Assembly (NCBI RefSeq): GCF_017808105.1
Contig: NZ_JADBHF010000010.1
Coordinates: 62,001-126,000, forward strand
Reading direction: 5' to 3'
Origin: Brevibacterium renqingii
Lineage (GTDB): Bacteria; Actinomycetota; Actinomycetes; Actinomycetales; Brevibacteriaceae
DNA length: 64,000 nt
Shown: positions 30,788-38,982 of the stretch, piece after piece
Position numbering within the stretch: position 1 is the stretch's first letter
How the letters are laid out: every line of letters starts with the position of its first letter
The notes under the pieces: generated by a model
The model's input: the letters and a program-made list of their open reading frames with translations, nothing else
Database searches by the model: none
Told to the model about the DNA's origin: nothing
Position numbers and translations under genes: made by a program

Positions 30788-32290
30788 CTAGATGCCCAGG
30801 CCCCGGTAGCGATCCATTCGGCGGGCCAGTCGTCTGGCCGATGGTTCGCGCATGAGCGAGATGAGTTCGAATTCGAGTGTCGCTCCCACGCGGGCGACGA
30901 AGTCGAGAGGTTCGTCGCTGGCGTCGGGGTGTTCGGCGATGATCCGGTCGACGACTCCCGTGGCTTGGAGCATCGGGGCGTGCACCCCCTGGCTCTGGGC
31001 CATCTCCGGGGCCCTAGCGGTGGTGCGGTGGACGATCGCCGAGGCGCCCTCGGGCGGCAGCGGTGAGAGCCAGCCGTGTTCGGCGCTGAGCACGCGGTCG
31101 GTCGGGATGAGCGCCAGAGCCCCTCCGCCGGAGCCTTCGCCGAGGATGAGCGAGACGGACGGCGCGTCGAGGTTGGCCAGCTCGGCGAGGCTGCGGGCGA
31201 TCTCTCCGGCGATCCCGCCCTCCTCCGCGGACTGGGACAGGGCCGCTCCGGGCGTGTCGATGACGGTGACGAGAGGCAGGTGCAGTTCGGCCGCCAGGCG
31301 CATGCCCCGGCGGGCCTCGCGCAGGGCCGCCGGGCCCAGTGGGGCACGGGAGTCCTGGCGGAACCGGTCCTGTCCGAGGACGATGCAGGGGGCGGAGCCG
31401 AATTTCGCCAGTGCCAGGAGCAGACCGGGGTCTTTCTCACCTTCGCCGGTGCCGTTGAGCGGCAGCACGGTGTTGGCCGCGGTGCGCAGCAGATCTCTGA
31501 CCCCTGGACGTTCGGGGCGGCGCGAGCTCGTGATCGCCGCCCAGGCGTCGGAGGCCGGGTCGGTCTCGGCGGGAGCCGTGTCCGGGTCGGGAACGCGGCC
31601 GGGCACCTCTTTGGCTCCCATGAGCACGTCGAGGACGCGGGAGACGGTGGCCGTGATCCGTTCGGGGCCGATGACGGCGTCGATGATGCCGTTCTTGTGC
31701 AGGTTCTCCCCGGTCTGGACGTTGTCCGGGAACTTCTCCCCGTAGATGGCCTCGAAGACCCGGGGGCCGAGGAAGCCGATGAGCGAGCCGGGTTCGGCCA
31801 CGGTCACGTGTCCCAGGGATCCCCAGGAGGCGAACACTCCCCCGGTGGTGGGATGCCGCAGGTAGACGAGGTAGGGCAGGCCGGCCCGGCGGTGGGCGAC
31901 GACGGCATTCGTGATCTTCACCATCGACAGGAAGGCGATCGTGCCCTCCTGCATCCGCGTTCCCCCCGAGGCGGGCCCGGCCAGCAGCGGCAGCCCCTCG
32001 AGCGTCGCCCTTTCGATGGCGTCGACGAGGCGTTCGGCTGCGGCGACGCCGATCGAGCCGGCGAGGAACCGGAACTCGCCGACGACCACGGCTACGCGAC
32101 GTCCGGAGATGGTTCCCTCACCGGTGATGATGGCCTCGTCGACCCCGGATTTCTCGGCTGCGGCGGCGAGCTCGGCTGCGTAGTCCTCGGAGACCCCGCC
32201 GGCCGGCTGGATGGGCGCGGTGTCCCAGGACCGGAAGGAGCCCTCGTCGAGGACGATGTCGACGAGTTCGTGTGCGTTCAGACGCGGCAT
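30788..32290 (-). CDS. Fused AccD/AccA-like acyl-CoA carboxyltransferase
   Basis: 500 residues. The N-terminal half (to about 245) is AccD (beta)-like: GGTRMQEGTIAF, HPTTGGVFASWGSLG, GFLGPRVFEA. The C-terminal half (from about 260) is AccA (alpha)-like: DTPGAALSQSAEEGGIAGEI, GEGSGGGALALIPTDRVL, and GVVDRIIAEHPD. No AccD zinc finger is visible. It would transfer carboxyl from carboxybiotin to an acyl-CoA and needs a separate biotin carboxylase/carrier, absent here. It lies 9 bases upstream of hisF and follows the CoA-transferase gene. Substrate unknown. Confidence 0.88.
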   Translation of the reverse strand: MPRLNAHELVDIVLDEGSFRSWDTAPIQPAGGVSEDYAAELAAAAEKSGVDEAIITGEGTISGRRVAVVVGEFRFLAGSIGVAAAERLVDAIERATLEGLPLLAGPASGGTRMQEGTIAFLSMVKITNAVVAHRRAGLPYLVYLRHPTTGGVFASWGSLGHVTVAEPGSLIGFLGPRVFEAIYGEKFPDNVQTGENLHKNGIIDAVIGPERITATVSRVLDVLMGAKEVPGRVPDPDTAPAETDPASDAWAAITSSRRPERPGVRDLLRTAANTVLPLNGTGEGEKDPGLLLALAKFGSAPCIVLGQDRFRQDSRAPLGPAALREARRGMRLAAELHLPLVTVIDTPGAALSQSAEEGGIAGEIARSLAELANLDAPSVSLILGEGSGGGALALIPTDRVLSAEHGWLSPLPPEGASAIVHRTTARAPEMAQSQGVHAPMLQATGVVDRIIAEHPDASDEPLDFVARVGATLEFELISLMREPSARRLARRMDRYRGLGI

Positions 32291-32298
32291 GACGGCGC

Positions 32299-33504
32299 TC
32301 AGTTCCCGTCGGCCAGCCAGGCCACGATCGATTCGGCGTCCTCGTCGAGCAGCGGCGGGGCGTCATGGGCGGTGCGGGTGGTCTCGACCTCGCCGTCTCC
32401 GGAGGCGTCGAAGAAGCGCAGCGGCGGTCCGGGCAGGTCGATGTCGCCGAGCACCGGGTGGTCGACGGAGACCTTGAGTCCCTGGCTGAGCGCCTGCTCC
32501 CACTGGTAGACCTCGGGCAGGGTGCGCACCGTGCCCGACGGGATGCCTGCCTCGGTGAGTTTGGTCAGCAGCTCGGCGGAGTCGTAGGCCGAGAACCGGT
32601 CCTCGATGAGTTCGATGAGCGCCGGCCGGTTCGCCACGCGGGAGGCGTTGTCGGCCAGTCCCGCGGCGGCGGGATCGATATCGAAGGCGGCGCAGAACTT
32701 CTGCCACAGGTTCTCATTGCCCACGGAGATCTGCACGGCACCGTCGCGGCAGGCGAAGAGTCCGTAGGGCGACAGGGAGGGGTGGTGGTTGCCGCCGGGC
32801 TGCGGTTCCTGTCCGGCCACGGTCGCCCGTGTCCCCTGGAAGGCGTGCACGCCGACCATTCCGGCGATGAGAGAGGTGCGCACGACCTTTCCCCTGCCGG
32901 TGCGTTCGCGTTCGAGCAGGGCGGCGAGCACGCCGTACGAGCCGTAGATGCCGGCCAGGAGATCGGCGATCGGCACACCCACGCGCTGCATGTCATCGGG
33001 TCCCGAACCGGTCAGGGACATCAGCCCGGCCTCGCCCTGGGCGATCTGGTCGTAGCCGGCGCGAGAGGCCTCAGGGCCGTCGTGACCGAACCCGGTGATC
33101 GAGAGGATGACCAGACGAGGGTTGATCTCCATGCACCTGGCGGTGGAGAAGCCGAGCCGGTCGAGGACCCCGGAGCGGAAGTTCTCGACGAGCACATCGG
33201 CCCGTGCGATGAGCCCTGTCAGCGTGTCCTTGCCCGTCTCCGACTTGAGATCGAGGGCGATGGATTCCTTGTTGCGGTTGCAGGAGAAGAAGTACGTGGC
33301 CTGCGGGTCGTCCTCGGGTCCGACGAACGGAGGCCCCCAGGAACGCGAGTCATCGCCCCTGCCGGGGTTCTCGACCTTGATCACACGGGCACCGAGGTCG
33401 CCGAGCATCATCCCCGCGTGGGGACCGGCGAGTGCGCGGGAGAGATCGACGACGGTGTAGCCGGTCAGCGGTCCCGTGCCCGCCTCGTGAGTCTCGTTCG
33501 CCAT
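32299..33504 (-). CDS. CaiB/BaiF (family III) CoA-transferase
   Basis: 401 residues from the ATG at 33504 with a strong AAGGAGG. The family N-terminus GYTVVDLSRALAGPHAGMML and ARVIKVENPGRGDD are clear. The catalytic Asp is in SRAGYDQIAQGEAGLMSLTG. Such enzymes move CoA between carboxylates. It is 2 bases after the PH protein stop and 8 bases before the carboxyltransferase, so the pair is probably co-translated within the his operon. Donor and acceptor unknown. Confidence 0.92.
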   Translation of the reverse strand: MANETHEAGTGPLTGYTVVDLSRALAGPHAGMMLGDLGARVIKVENPGRGDDSRSWGPPFVGPEDDPQATYFFSCNRNKESIALDLKSETGKDTLTGLIARADVLVENFRSGVLDRLGFSTARCMEINPRLVILSITGFGHDGPEASRAGYDQIAQGEAGLMSLTGSGPDDMQRVGVPIADLLAGIYGSYGVLAALLERERTGRGKVVRTSLIAGMVGVHAFQGTRATVAGQEPQPGGNHHPSLSPYGLFACRDGAVQISVGNENLWQKFCAAFDIDPAAAGLADNASRVANRPALIELIEDRFSAYDSAELLTKLTEAGIPSGTVRTLPEVYQWEQALSQGLKVSVDHPVLGDIDLPGPPLRFFDASGDGEVETTRTAHDAPPLLDEDAESIVAWLADGN

Positions 33505-33506
33505 TC

Positions 33507-33968
33507 CTAATCCTCCTTGAAGTGGGTGCGTCTGCTGATGAGCATACGCAATCGTGCGACGTCCGCATGGGCGCGGGGACCGTCGGCATGCTGGATGGCC
33601 ATCACAGCACATGTGGTGCCGTCAGTGAGGTCGAGCAGCGGCCAGGGGTCGTCGCCCTCGGGTGAGAACGACACTCCGAGGATCTGCCCCCATTCGAAGC
33701 GCCGGGTGCGCACCATGTTCTTGACCACCAGGCCCGTCTCGGTCGGTCGGGCCTGGATGTCGGCGATACGCAGCAGGGCGGCTCCGAAGAGGATGCCCAG
33801 CAGGTTCATCCATACCATGTCCAGAACGGTCCATGGTTCCCAGTCCACGATGAGCAGAGCCACGGACAGGATCGCGAAGCCCAGGGTCACGGCGATGGCG
33901 CCGACGATGCCGATGATTCGCACCTGTCGGGGCCGGAAGATGCGCAGATCAGATTCGGCAGGCGCCAA
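33507..33968 (-). CDS. PH-domain membrane protein
   Basis: 153 residues from a TTG at 33968 that lies inside the hisG end (20-base overlap) with GGTGA upstream. Two N-terminal helices are followed by a PH-like domain of about 80 residues (TETGLVVKNMVRTRRFEWGQILGVSF). A similar small protein follows hisG in other actinobacteria. Function is unknown. The TTG start is the weakest part of this call; an in-frame GTG inside the first helix would remove 14 residues. Confidence 0.8.
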   Translation of the reverse strand: MAPAESDLRIFRPRQVRIIGIVGAIAVTLGFAILSVALLIVDWEPWTVLDMVWMNLLGILFGAALLRIADIQARPTETGLVVKNMVRTRRFEWGQILGVSFSPEGDDPWPLLDLTDGTTCAVMAIQHADGPRAHADVARLRMLISRRTHFKED

Positions 33969-34788
33969 TGTTCGTCACCAGGATCGCTCGGGCACCGGCG
34001 CCGTAGAGCCGGTCCATCACGTTGTTGACCTCTTTCGCCTCGACCATCACGCGCACGGCGACCCATCCGGTCTCCTGCAGGGGCGAGACGGTCGGGGATT
34101 CCAGACCCGGGGTGAGCGCGATCGCCTCCGGCACGAGTCGCTGTTCGATGTTGTAGTCGACGAGCACGTACTGGCGGGCGACCATGACGGATTCGAGGCG
34201 GCGTTTGAGCACGCCGATGCGCTCTTCGGCTCCGGCGCGCTGGATCAGCACGCCCTCGGATTCGAGCAGCGGCTCGCCGAAGGTCTCCAGCCCCGCGGCT
34301 CGCAGGGTCGACCCGGTCTCGACGACGTCGGCGATGGCCTCGGCGACGCCGAGCTGGATCGAGACCTCGATGGCGCCGTCGAGCTGCACGGTGGTCGCGT
34401 CGATGCCGCGGGCGTCGAGGTCGGCGGCGACGAGGTTCGGGAAGCTCGTCGCGATGCGGGCTCCGGCGAGCTCCTCCGGCGAGGTGAAGGATCCGGCGGT
34501 GCCGGCGTAGAAGAAGCGGGAGGCGCCGAATCCGAGTCCGAGCACCTCCTGCGCTTCGGCCTGCGACTCGAGCAGCAGGTCACGCCCGGTGATCCCGGCA
34601 TCGAGGATGCCCGAACCGACGTAGATGGCGATGTCGCGGGGGCGCAGGTAGAAGAACTCGACCCCGTTCACCTCGTCCTGATGGACGAGCGTCTTGGCTC
34701 CGCGTCGAGTGGAGTATCCGGCTTCGCCGAGCATCTCGGAGGCGGCTTCGGACAGTGCGCCCTTGTTGGGCACGGCTACACGCAGCAT
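33949..34788 (-). CDS. hisG: ATP phosphoribosyltransferase (long form)
   Basis: 279 residues, histidine step 1 and its feedback-inhibited enzyme. The N-terminal signature is LRVAVPNKGALSEAA, the PRPP/ATP region GATIGLVETGST-like reads ADVVETGSTLR, and the C-terminal ACT-like histidine-binding domain (GWVAVRVMVEAKEVNNVMDRL) marks the long, HisZ-independent form. AAGGGA precedes the ATG. Confidence 0.97.
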   Translation of the reverse strand: MLRVAVPNKGALSEAASEMLGEAGYSTRRGAKTLVHQDEVNGVEFFYLRPRDIAIYVGSGILDAGITGRDLLLESQAEAQEVLGLGFGASRFFYAGTAGSFTSPEELAGARIATSFPNLVAADLDARGIDATTVQLDGAIEVSIQLGVAEAIADVVETGSTLRAAGLETFGEPLLESEGVLIQRAGAEERIGVLKRRLESVMVARQYVLVDYNIEQRLVPEAIALTPGLESPTVSPLQETGWVAVRVMVEAKEVNNVMDRLYGAGARAILVTNIGACRI

Positions 34789-34839
34789 GAGGTCCCTTGT
34801 GAGTTCGATGGCATCGGGTCGGTGGGATTCGTGAGGGTC

Positions 34840-35103
34840 TCAGAGGTGGGTGTTGACCTCGTCGAGGGTCACTCCCTTGGCGATCATCATCACCTGCACG
34901 TGGTAGAGCAGCTGCGAGATCTCCTCGGCGAGCTCCTCCTTGGTTTCGTATTCGGCGGCCATCCACACCTCGGCGGCCTCTTCGACGACCTTCTTGCCGA
35001 TCGCATGGACTCCGGCGTCGAGTTCGGCCACGGTCTTCGAACCGTCCGGCCGATCGTGGGATTTCTGCAGGAGTTCGGCGTAGAGAGAGTCAAAGGTCTT
35101 CAC
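34840..35103 (-). CDS. hisE: Phosphoribosyl-ATP pyrophosphatase
   Basis: 87 residues, histidine step 2, all-alpha MazG-like fold with the metal site [13 protein letters not shown] and the LLYHVQVMM helix. The GTG at 35103 sits 6 bases after TAGGCT, so this is the predicted leaderless first gene of the his/trp operon. hisG follows after 51 bases. Confidence 0.95.
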   Translation of the reverse strand: MKTFDSLYAELLQKSHDRPDGSKTVAELDAGVHAIGKKVVEEAAEVWMAAEYETKEELAEEISQLLYHVQVMMIAKGVTLDEVNTHL

Positions 35104-35109
35104 CCGACC

Positions 35110-35115
35110 AGCCTA
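35110..35115 (-). promoter_or_regulatory. -10 element of the hisE-hisG...trp operon (leaderless)
   Basis: TAGGCT, 6 bases, GTG of hisE. No room remains for a leader attenuator before hisE. Confidence 0.5.
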
Positions 35116-35138
35116 ATGCATCGTCTCCGGACGAAGCA

Positions 35139-35175
35139 CCACGGGTCTCATGTTCCGAGCGGGTCCGGCCCGTGG
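35139..35175 (-). terminator. pnuC terminator
   Basis: CCACGGG/CCCGTGG, a 7-bp stem with a longer loop, starts 3 bases after the pnuC stop and ends before the hisE promoter. Confidence 0.5.
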
Positions 35176-35178
35176 GGC

Positions 35179-35844
35179 TCAGTCATCCGGGTCGCGACCG
35201 ACATCGGTGGCCGAGCGGTGCGGTGCCGAGATCGTCTGCTTCGAGCGCTTCGACCAGTCGATGAGCCCGAGGACGACCATGACGAGGAAGATGAGGTAGA
35301 CGGCTCCGGAGAAGACCAGCCCGCCGGCCACGGCCAGCGGGATGCCGACGAGGTCGACGGCCAGCCAGACGAACCAGAATTCGACGATGGCACGCCCCTG
35401 GGCGTACATGGCCACGACCGATCCGATGAAGATATAGGCGTCCGGGTACGGGTTCCACGACCAGCCGCCGAGGGCGAGGACCCAGCCGAAGGCCGCGGTC
35501 CCGATGAGCAGGGCCGCCAGCAGCAGACCGCGTTCCTTCCAGCTCGCCCACCGGACGATGACCTCGCCGGAGACCTCCTTCGACTTCTTCCACTGGGACC
35601 AGCCCCAGACGGCGGCGACGATGATGACGACCTGCCGCGAGGCGTTGCCGCCGAGGCCGGCTGAGACGCTCGCGGAGAACAGGAGGATCGAGCCGAGGAT
35701 CTGCACCGGCCAGGACAGGATGCTGCGTCGCAGAGCGAGGACGACCGTGGCCAGGGCGCAGATATTGCCGAACAGGTCGGAATAGGGCACAAGTCGACCC
35801 AGCAGCTCGAATGCCGGGGTGTTCAACCAGTCGAACAGTTCCAT
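35179..35844 (-). CDS. pnuC: Nicotinamide riboside transporter PnuC
   Basis: 221 residues, about seven helices of the SWEET-like PnuC fold. Family features include YSDLFGNICALATVVLALR, SWPVQILGSILLF, the SGLGGNASRQ region (read as AGLGGNASRQ) and the late IVEFWFVWLAVDLVGIPL helix. It imports nicotinamide riboside by facilitated diffusion for NAD synthesis. No NadR-like kinase is nearby and no NMN riboswitch was recognised in the 47-base gap before the ATG. Confidence 0.92.
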   Translation of the reverse strand: MELFDWLNTPAFELLGRLVPYSDLFGNICALATVVLALRRSILSWPVQILGSILLFSASVSAGLGGNASRQVVIIVAAVWGWSQWKKSKEVSGEVIVRWASWKERGLLLAALLIGTAAFGWVLALGGWSWNPYPDAYIFIGSVVAMYAQGRAIVEFWFVWLAVDLVGIPLAVAGGLVFSGAVYLIFLVMVVLGLIDWSKRSKQTISAPHRSATDVGRDPDD

Positions 35845-35891
35845 CGGTGGCTCTCTTCGGACGGTGGGTCGGTCGTGCCGGCCCGGATCGG

Positions 35892-36554
35892 TCAGTGGGT
35901 GTGGGCAGCGGCCAGGGAACGCAGCTCGCTGATCGCCGCAGCGGCGTCAGCGGCGCCGTAGACGGCAGAGCCGGCGACGAGCACGTCGGCACCGGCGTCG
36001 ACGACCCGGTCGATCGTCGCCGCCGAGACTCCCCCGTCGACCTGCAGGCGGATCTCGAGACCGGTCGCGGAGATCGCTTCGCGGGTGCGGCGGATCTTCG
36101 GCAGACACACGTCGAGGAACTTCTGTCCGCCGAATCCGGGTTCGACGGTCATGATGAGGATCTGGTCGAACTCGTCGAGGAGGTCGACGAAGGGCTCGAT
36201 GGGGGTGGCGGGTTTGAGCGCGAGACTGGCCTTCGCGCCGAGTCGGCGGAGTTCGCGGGCCAAGCGCACCGGTGCTGCTGCCGCCTCGGCGTGGAAGGTC
36301 ACCGAGGCGCAGCCGATCTCCGCATACACCGGGGCGTGGCGGTCGGCGTCGGCGATCATCAGGTGCGCGTCGAGCGGGATCGGCGAGATCGCTTGGATCC
36401 TCTCGACCACGGGCGGGCCGAAGGTGAGGTTGGGGACGAAGTGATTGTCCATCACGTCGATATGCGCCATATCGGCGGTGTCGATCTTCGCGAGTTCGCC
36501 CCGCAGATCGGAGAAGTCCGAGGACAGGATGCTCGGGTTGATGTCGATGGCCAT
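35892..36554 (-). CDS. rpe: Ribulose-phosphate 3-epimerase
   Basis: 220-residue TIM barrel interconverting ribulose-5-P and xylulose-5-P. It shows [13 protein letters not shown], the metal/acid segment [31 protein letters not shown] and [18 protein letters not shown] lies 7 bases before the ATG, overlapping the end of rsmB. Confidence 0.97.
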   Translation of the reverse strand: MAIDINPSILSSDFSDLRGELAKIDTADMAHIDVMDNHFVPNLTFGPPVVERIQAISPIPLDAHLMIADADRHAPVYAEIGCASVTFHAEAAAAPVRLARELRRLGAKASLALKPATPIEPFVDLLDEFDQILIMTVEPGFGGQKFLDVCLPKIRRTREAISATGLEIRLQVDGGVSAATIDRVVDAGADVLVAGSAVYGAADAAAAISELRSLAAAHTH

Positions 36555-36557
36555 GTC

Positions 36558-38024
36558 TCATTCCGCCTTTCGCAGGAGTGTCAGGAACATTCCGTCACTG
36601 TTGTGCAGGTGGGGCCACAGCTGAGCGCAGCGTCCTTCGCCTCGTGAGACCGAGGCGAAGTCGTCGGCGGCGGCACCGGTGATCGCCGCGAGTACGGACG
36701 GAGCGTCGAGGACCTCGACGTCCTCGTGCCCGTTCTGTGCGCGGGTCCGCAGCACTTCGTCGACGATGAGCACGGTTTCGGCGTAGTGCGGCGAGCAGGT
36801 CGAATAGGCGACCACTCCCCCGGGGGCGCAGGCGTCGAGGGCGGCGCCGAGGAGTTCGCGCTGCAGTCCGGTCAGTGCGGTGATGTCTTCCGGCTGTCTG
36901 CGGTAGCGGGCTTCGGGACGCCGACGCAGGGCTCCGAGCCCGGAGCAGGGCACGTCGACGAGGACCCTGACGTAGGGCCCGCTCGCTTCGCGTCCGTCCC
37001 GGACCTCTGCGGTGACATTGTGCAGAGCCTGGGTCGAGTCGCGGACGAGCTCGACCCGGTGCTCGCTCGAGTCGAAGGCGGCCACGGCCTCTCCCCGCTG
37101 GGCAGCTGCGGCGCCGAGCACAGCGGCCTTGCCGCCGGGCCCGGCACACAGATCGGCCCACGTGCCGGCGGGGGCGTCGACCTCGGCCAGGGCGAGTGCG
37201 ACGAGCGCCGATCCCTCATCCTGGACGCGGGCGCGACCGTCGGCGACAGCTCGGACCTCGCGCGGCACCGCCGTGTCCAGGGTCGCTCCGATCGGCGACA
37301 GCGGGGTCGCCTCTCCGGGCAGTTCGGAACGGTCGAGCAGGCCGGGCAGGGCGCTGACGCCGACCTTCGCGGGCGCGTTGTCGGCCGCCAGCAGCGCCTC
37401 GAGCTCCCCGGCATCGCGTTCGTGGCCCTTGAGCGCTTGGGTCAGGGCCCGCACGATCCATTCCGGATGGGAGTGTTCGATGGCCAAGCGCGTCGTCTCC
37501 GAGGTCCCCGCGGTGACTCGCTCGAGCCATTCCCGGCTGTCGGCCTCGGAGATGCGACGGAGCACCGCATTGACGAAGCCGGCGGTCTTCGCAGCATTCC
37601 GTTTGACCACGGCGACGGTTTCGGACAGGGCGGCGTGGTCGGGCACGCGCATGGCCAGCAGCTGGTGGGCGCCGAGGCGCATCGCCGCCAGGGGCTCTGC
37701 GTCGATCGCGTCGATCCGGCGGCGAGCTGCTGATTCGATGACGGCGTCGTAGAACTTCTGTCGGCGCAGGGCCCCGTAGGTCAGTTCGGTGGCGAATGCG
37801 GCGTCCTGAGCGTTCATGCGGGTGCGGGTGAGCTTCGCCGGCAGCAGCAGGTTCGCATAGGAGTCCTTCGTCGCCACATCGAGGAGGACCTCCCAGGCGA
37901 TGCGCCGGGGCAGGTTCACACCCGCACCTGAGCGAGGAGACGCGCCGCCTCCGCTGCGTCGCGGTCCCGCCGCGCCCCGACGGCGCTGCCCGCGACGTCG
38001 CTCTGATTCGGCCATTGCTCTCAT
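36558..38024 (-). CDS. rsmB: 16S rRNA m5C967 methyltransferase (RsmB/Fmu)
   Basis: 488 residues. A basic, Arg-rich N-terminus (about 35 residues) precedes a NusB-like RNA-binding domain (IAWEVLLDVATKDSYANLLL) and a SAM methyltransferase domain with CAGPGGKAAVLGA, VDVPCSGLGALRRRPE and the catalytic YSTCSPH. The ATG overlaps the fmt stop (ATGA), as in the common fmt-rsmB pair. Confidence 0.96.
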   Translation of the reverse strand: MRAMAESERRRGQRRRGAAGPRRSGGGASPRSGAGVNLPRRIAWEVLLDVATKDSYANLLLPAKLTRTRMNAQDAAFATELTYGALRRQKFYDAVIESAARRRIDAIDAEPLAAMRLGAHQLLAMRVPDHAALSETVAVVKRNAAKTAGFVNAVLRRISEADSREWLERVTAGTSETTRLAIEHSHPEWIVRALTQALKGHERDAGELEALLAADNAPAKVGVSALPGLLDRSELPGEATPLSPIGATLDTAVPREVRAVADGRARVQDEGSALVALALAEVDAPAGTWADLCAGPGGKAAVLGAAAAQRGEAVAAFDSSEHRVELVRDSTQALHNVTAEVRDGREASGPYVRVLVDVPCSGLGALRRRPEARYRRQPEDITALTGLQRELLGAALDACAPGGVVAYSTCSPHYAETVLIVDEVLRTRAQNGHEDVEVLDAPSVLAAITGAAADDFASVSRGEGRCAQLWPHLHNSDGMFLTLLRKAE

Positions 38025-38953
38025 GCTCCCTGGTCGGTGTGGTGGTCGAAGCGGATGTCGCCGTGACCGTGGAGGAAGTCAGCGGCCGCCATCCGCGGTT
38101 TGCCGAAGGGCTGGATCTCGGCGATATGGACCCAGCCGTCTCCGCAGCGCAGTACGGGAGCACCGTTCCAGCTCGTCAGCGTTCCGGCTTCGGCGCTCGC
38201 AGTCACCTCCGGTGCCCGGCTGAGGCCGAAGAGCTTCGTCCGCTTCCCGTCGAGTTCGACCCAGGGGCCGGGACTGGGGCTGGTGCCGCGGGCCCGGTCG
38301 ATCACGCGACCGACAGGGGCTGTGAGATCGAGTCGGGCGTCGGCGGCGGTGATCTTCTCCGCATGGGAGGACGGTCCGGTCTGCGGGGTCTCGTGGGCGG
38401 TGCCCGCGGCGAGGTCGTCGAAGGCGGCCACGAGTTCGTGAGCTCCGCGTCGTGCGTAGTCCTCCAAGGCGGAGCTGACGTCGAGGTGGCCGAGGTCGAG
38501 TTCGCGCCGACGCAGCACGGGGCCGGTGTCCATGCCCGTATCGATTCTGAAGACACTCACTCCGCTGCGGTCGAGGCCGTCGATGAGGGCCCGCTGCACG
38601 GGTGCCGCGCCTCTGTAGGCGGGAAGCAGGGAGAAGTGGAGGTTGAACCAGCCGAGCCGGGCGGTGGCCAGTGCGGCGGGCCCGGCGATGGCGCCGTAGG
38701 CCACGACGGCGACGGCGTCGACCTGCAGCTCCCGCAGCCTGGCGATGACCTCTCCGCGCAGCCGATCGGCCTCGATCACGTCGAGGCCGAGTTCGAGGGC
38801 GCGGGTCTTGACCGGCGAGGGGGTGAGGACGCGCCTGCGCCCGACGGGGGCGTCGGGGCGGGTGAGGACCGCACGGATGCGGTGCTCGGATTCGGCGAGG
38901 GCCTCGAGGGCGGGCACTGCGACATCCGGGGTTCCGGCGAAGACGATATCCAC
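38021..38953 (-). CDS. fmt: Methionyl-tRNA formyltransferase
   Basis: 310 residues from the GTG at 38953 (VDIVFAGTPDVAVPALEAL). It formylates initiator Met-tRNA. The catalytic Asn, His and Asp are in FNLHFSLLPAYRGAAPVQ and DTGMDTGPVL. A GTG overlapping the priA stop at 38986 is also in frame, but the family start and TAGAAT 7 bases upstream favour 38953. Confidence 0.96.
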   Translation of the reverse strand: MDIVFAGTPDVAVPALEALAESEHRIRAVLTRPDAPVGRRRVLTPSPVKTRALELGLDVIEADRLRGEVIARLRELQVDAVAVVAYGAIAGPAALATARLGWFNLHFSLLPAYRGAAPVQRALIDGLDRSGVSVFRIDTGMDTGPVLRRRELDLGHLDVSSALEDYARRGAHELVAAFDDLAAGTAHETPQTGPSSHAEKITAADARLDLTAPVGRVIDRARGTSPSPGPWVELDGKRTKLFGLSRAPEVTASAEAGTLTSWNGAPVLRCGDGWVHIAEIQPFGKPRMAAADFLHGHGDIRFDHHTDQGA

Positions 38954-38960
38954 GTCATGG

Positions 38961-38966
38961 ATTCTA
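38961..38966 (-). promoter_or_regulatory. -10 element of fmt (leaderless)
   Basis: TAGAAT, 7 bases, GTG. The spacer contains an out-of-frame ATG. Confidence 0.5.
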
Positions 38967-38982
38967 CTGGTTCTCCGGCCGG

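Noticed and set aside
33517-35664. 715-codon open frame on the plus strand opposite hisG/hisE
   Set aside because: Antisense shadow of high-GC coding sequence; no RBS, no family resemblance, and it spans four real genes and their gaps.
35845-35891. Possible NMN riboswitch before pnuC
   Set aside because: Only 47 bases separate rpe and pnuC and no aptamer-like conserved blocks were seen.
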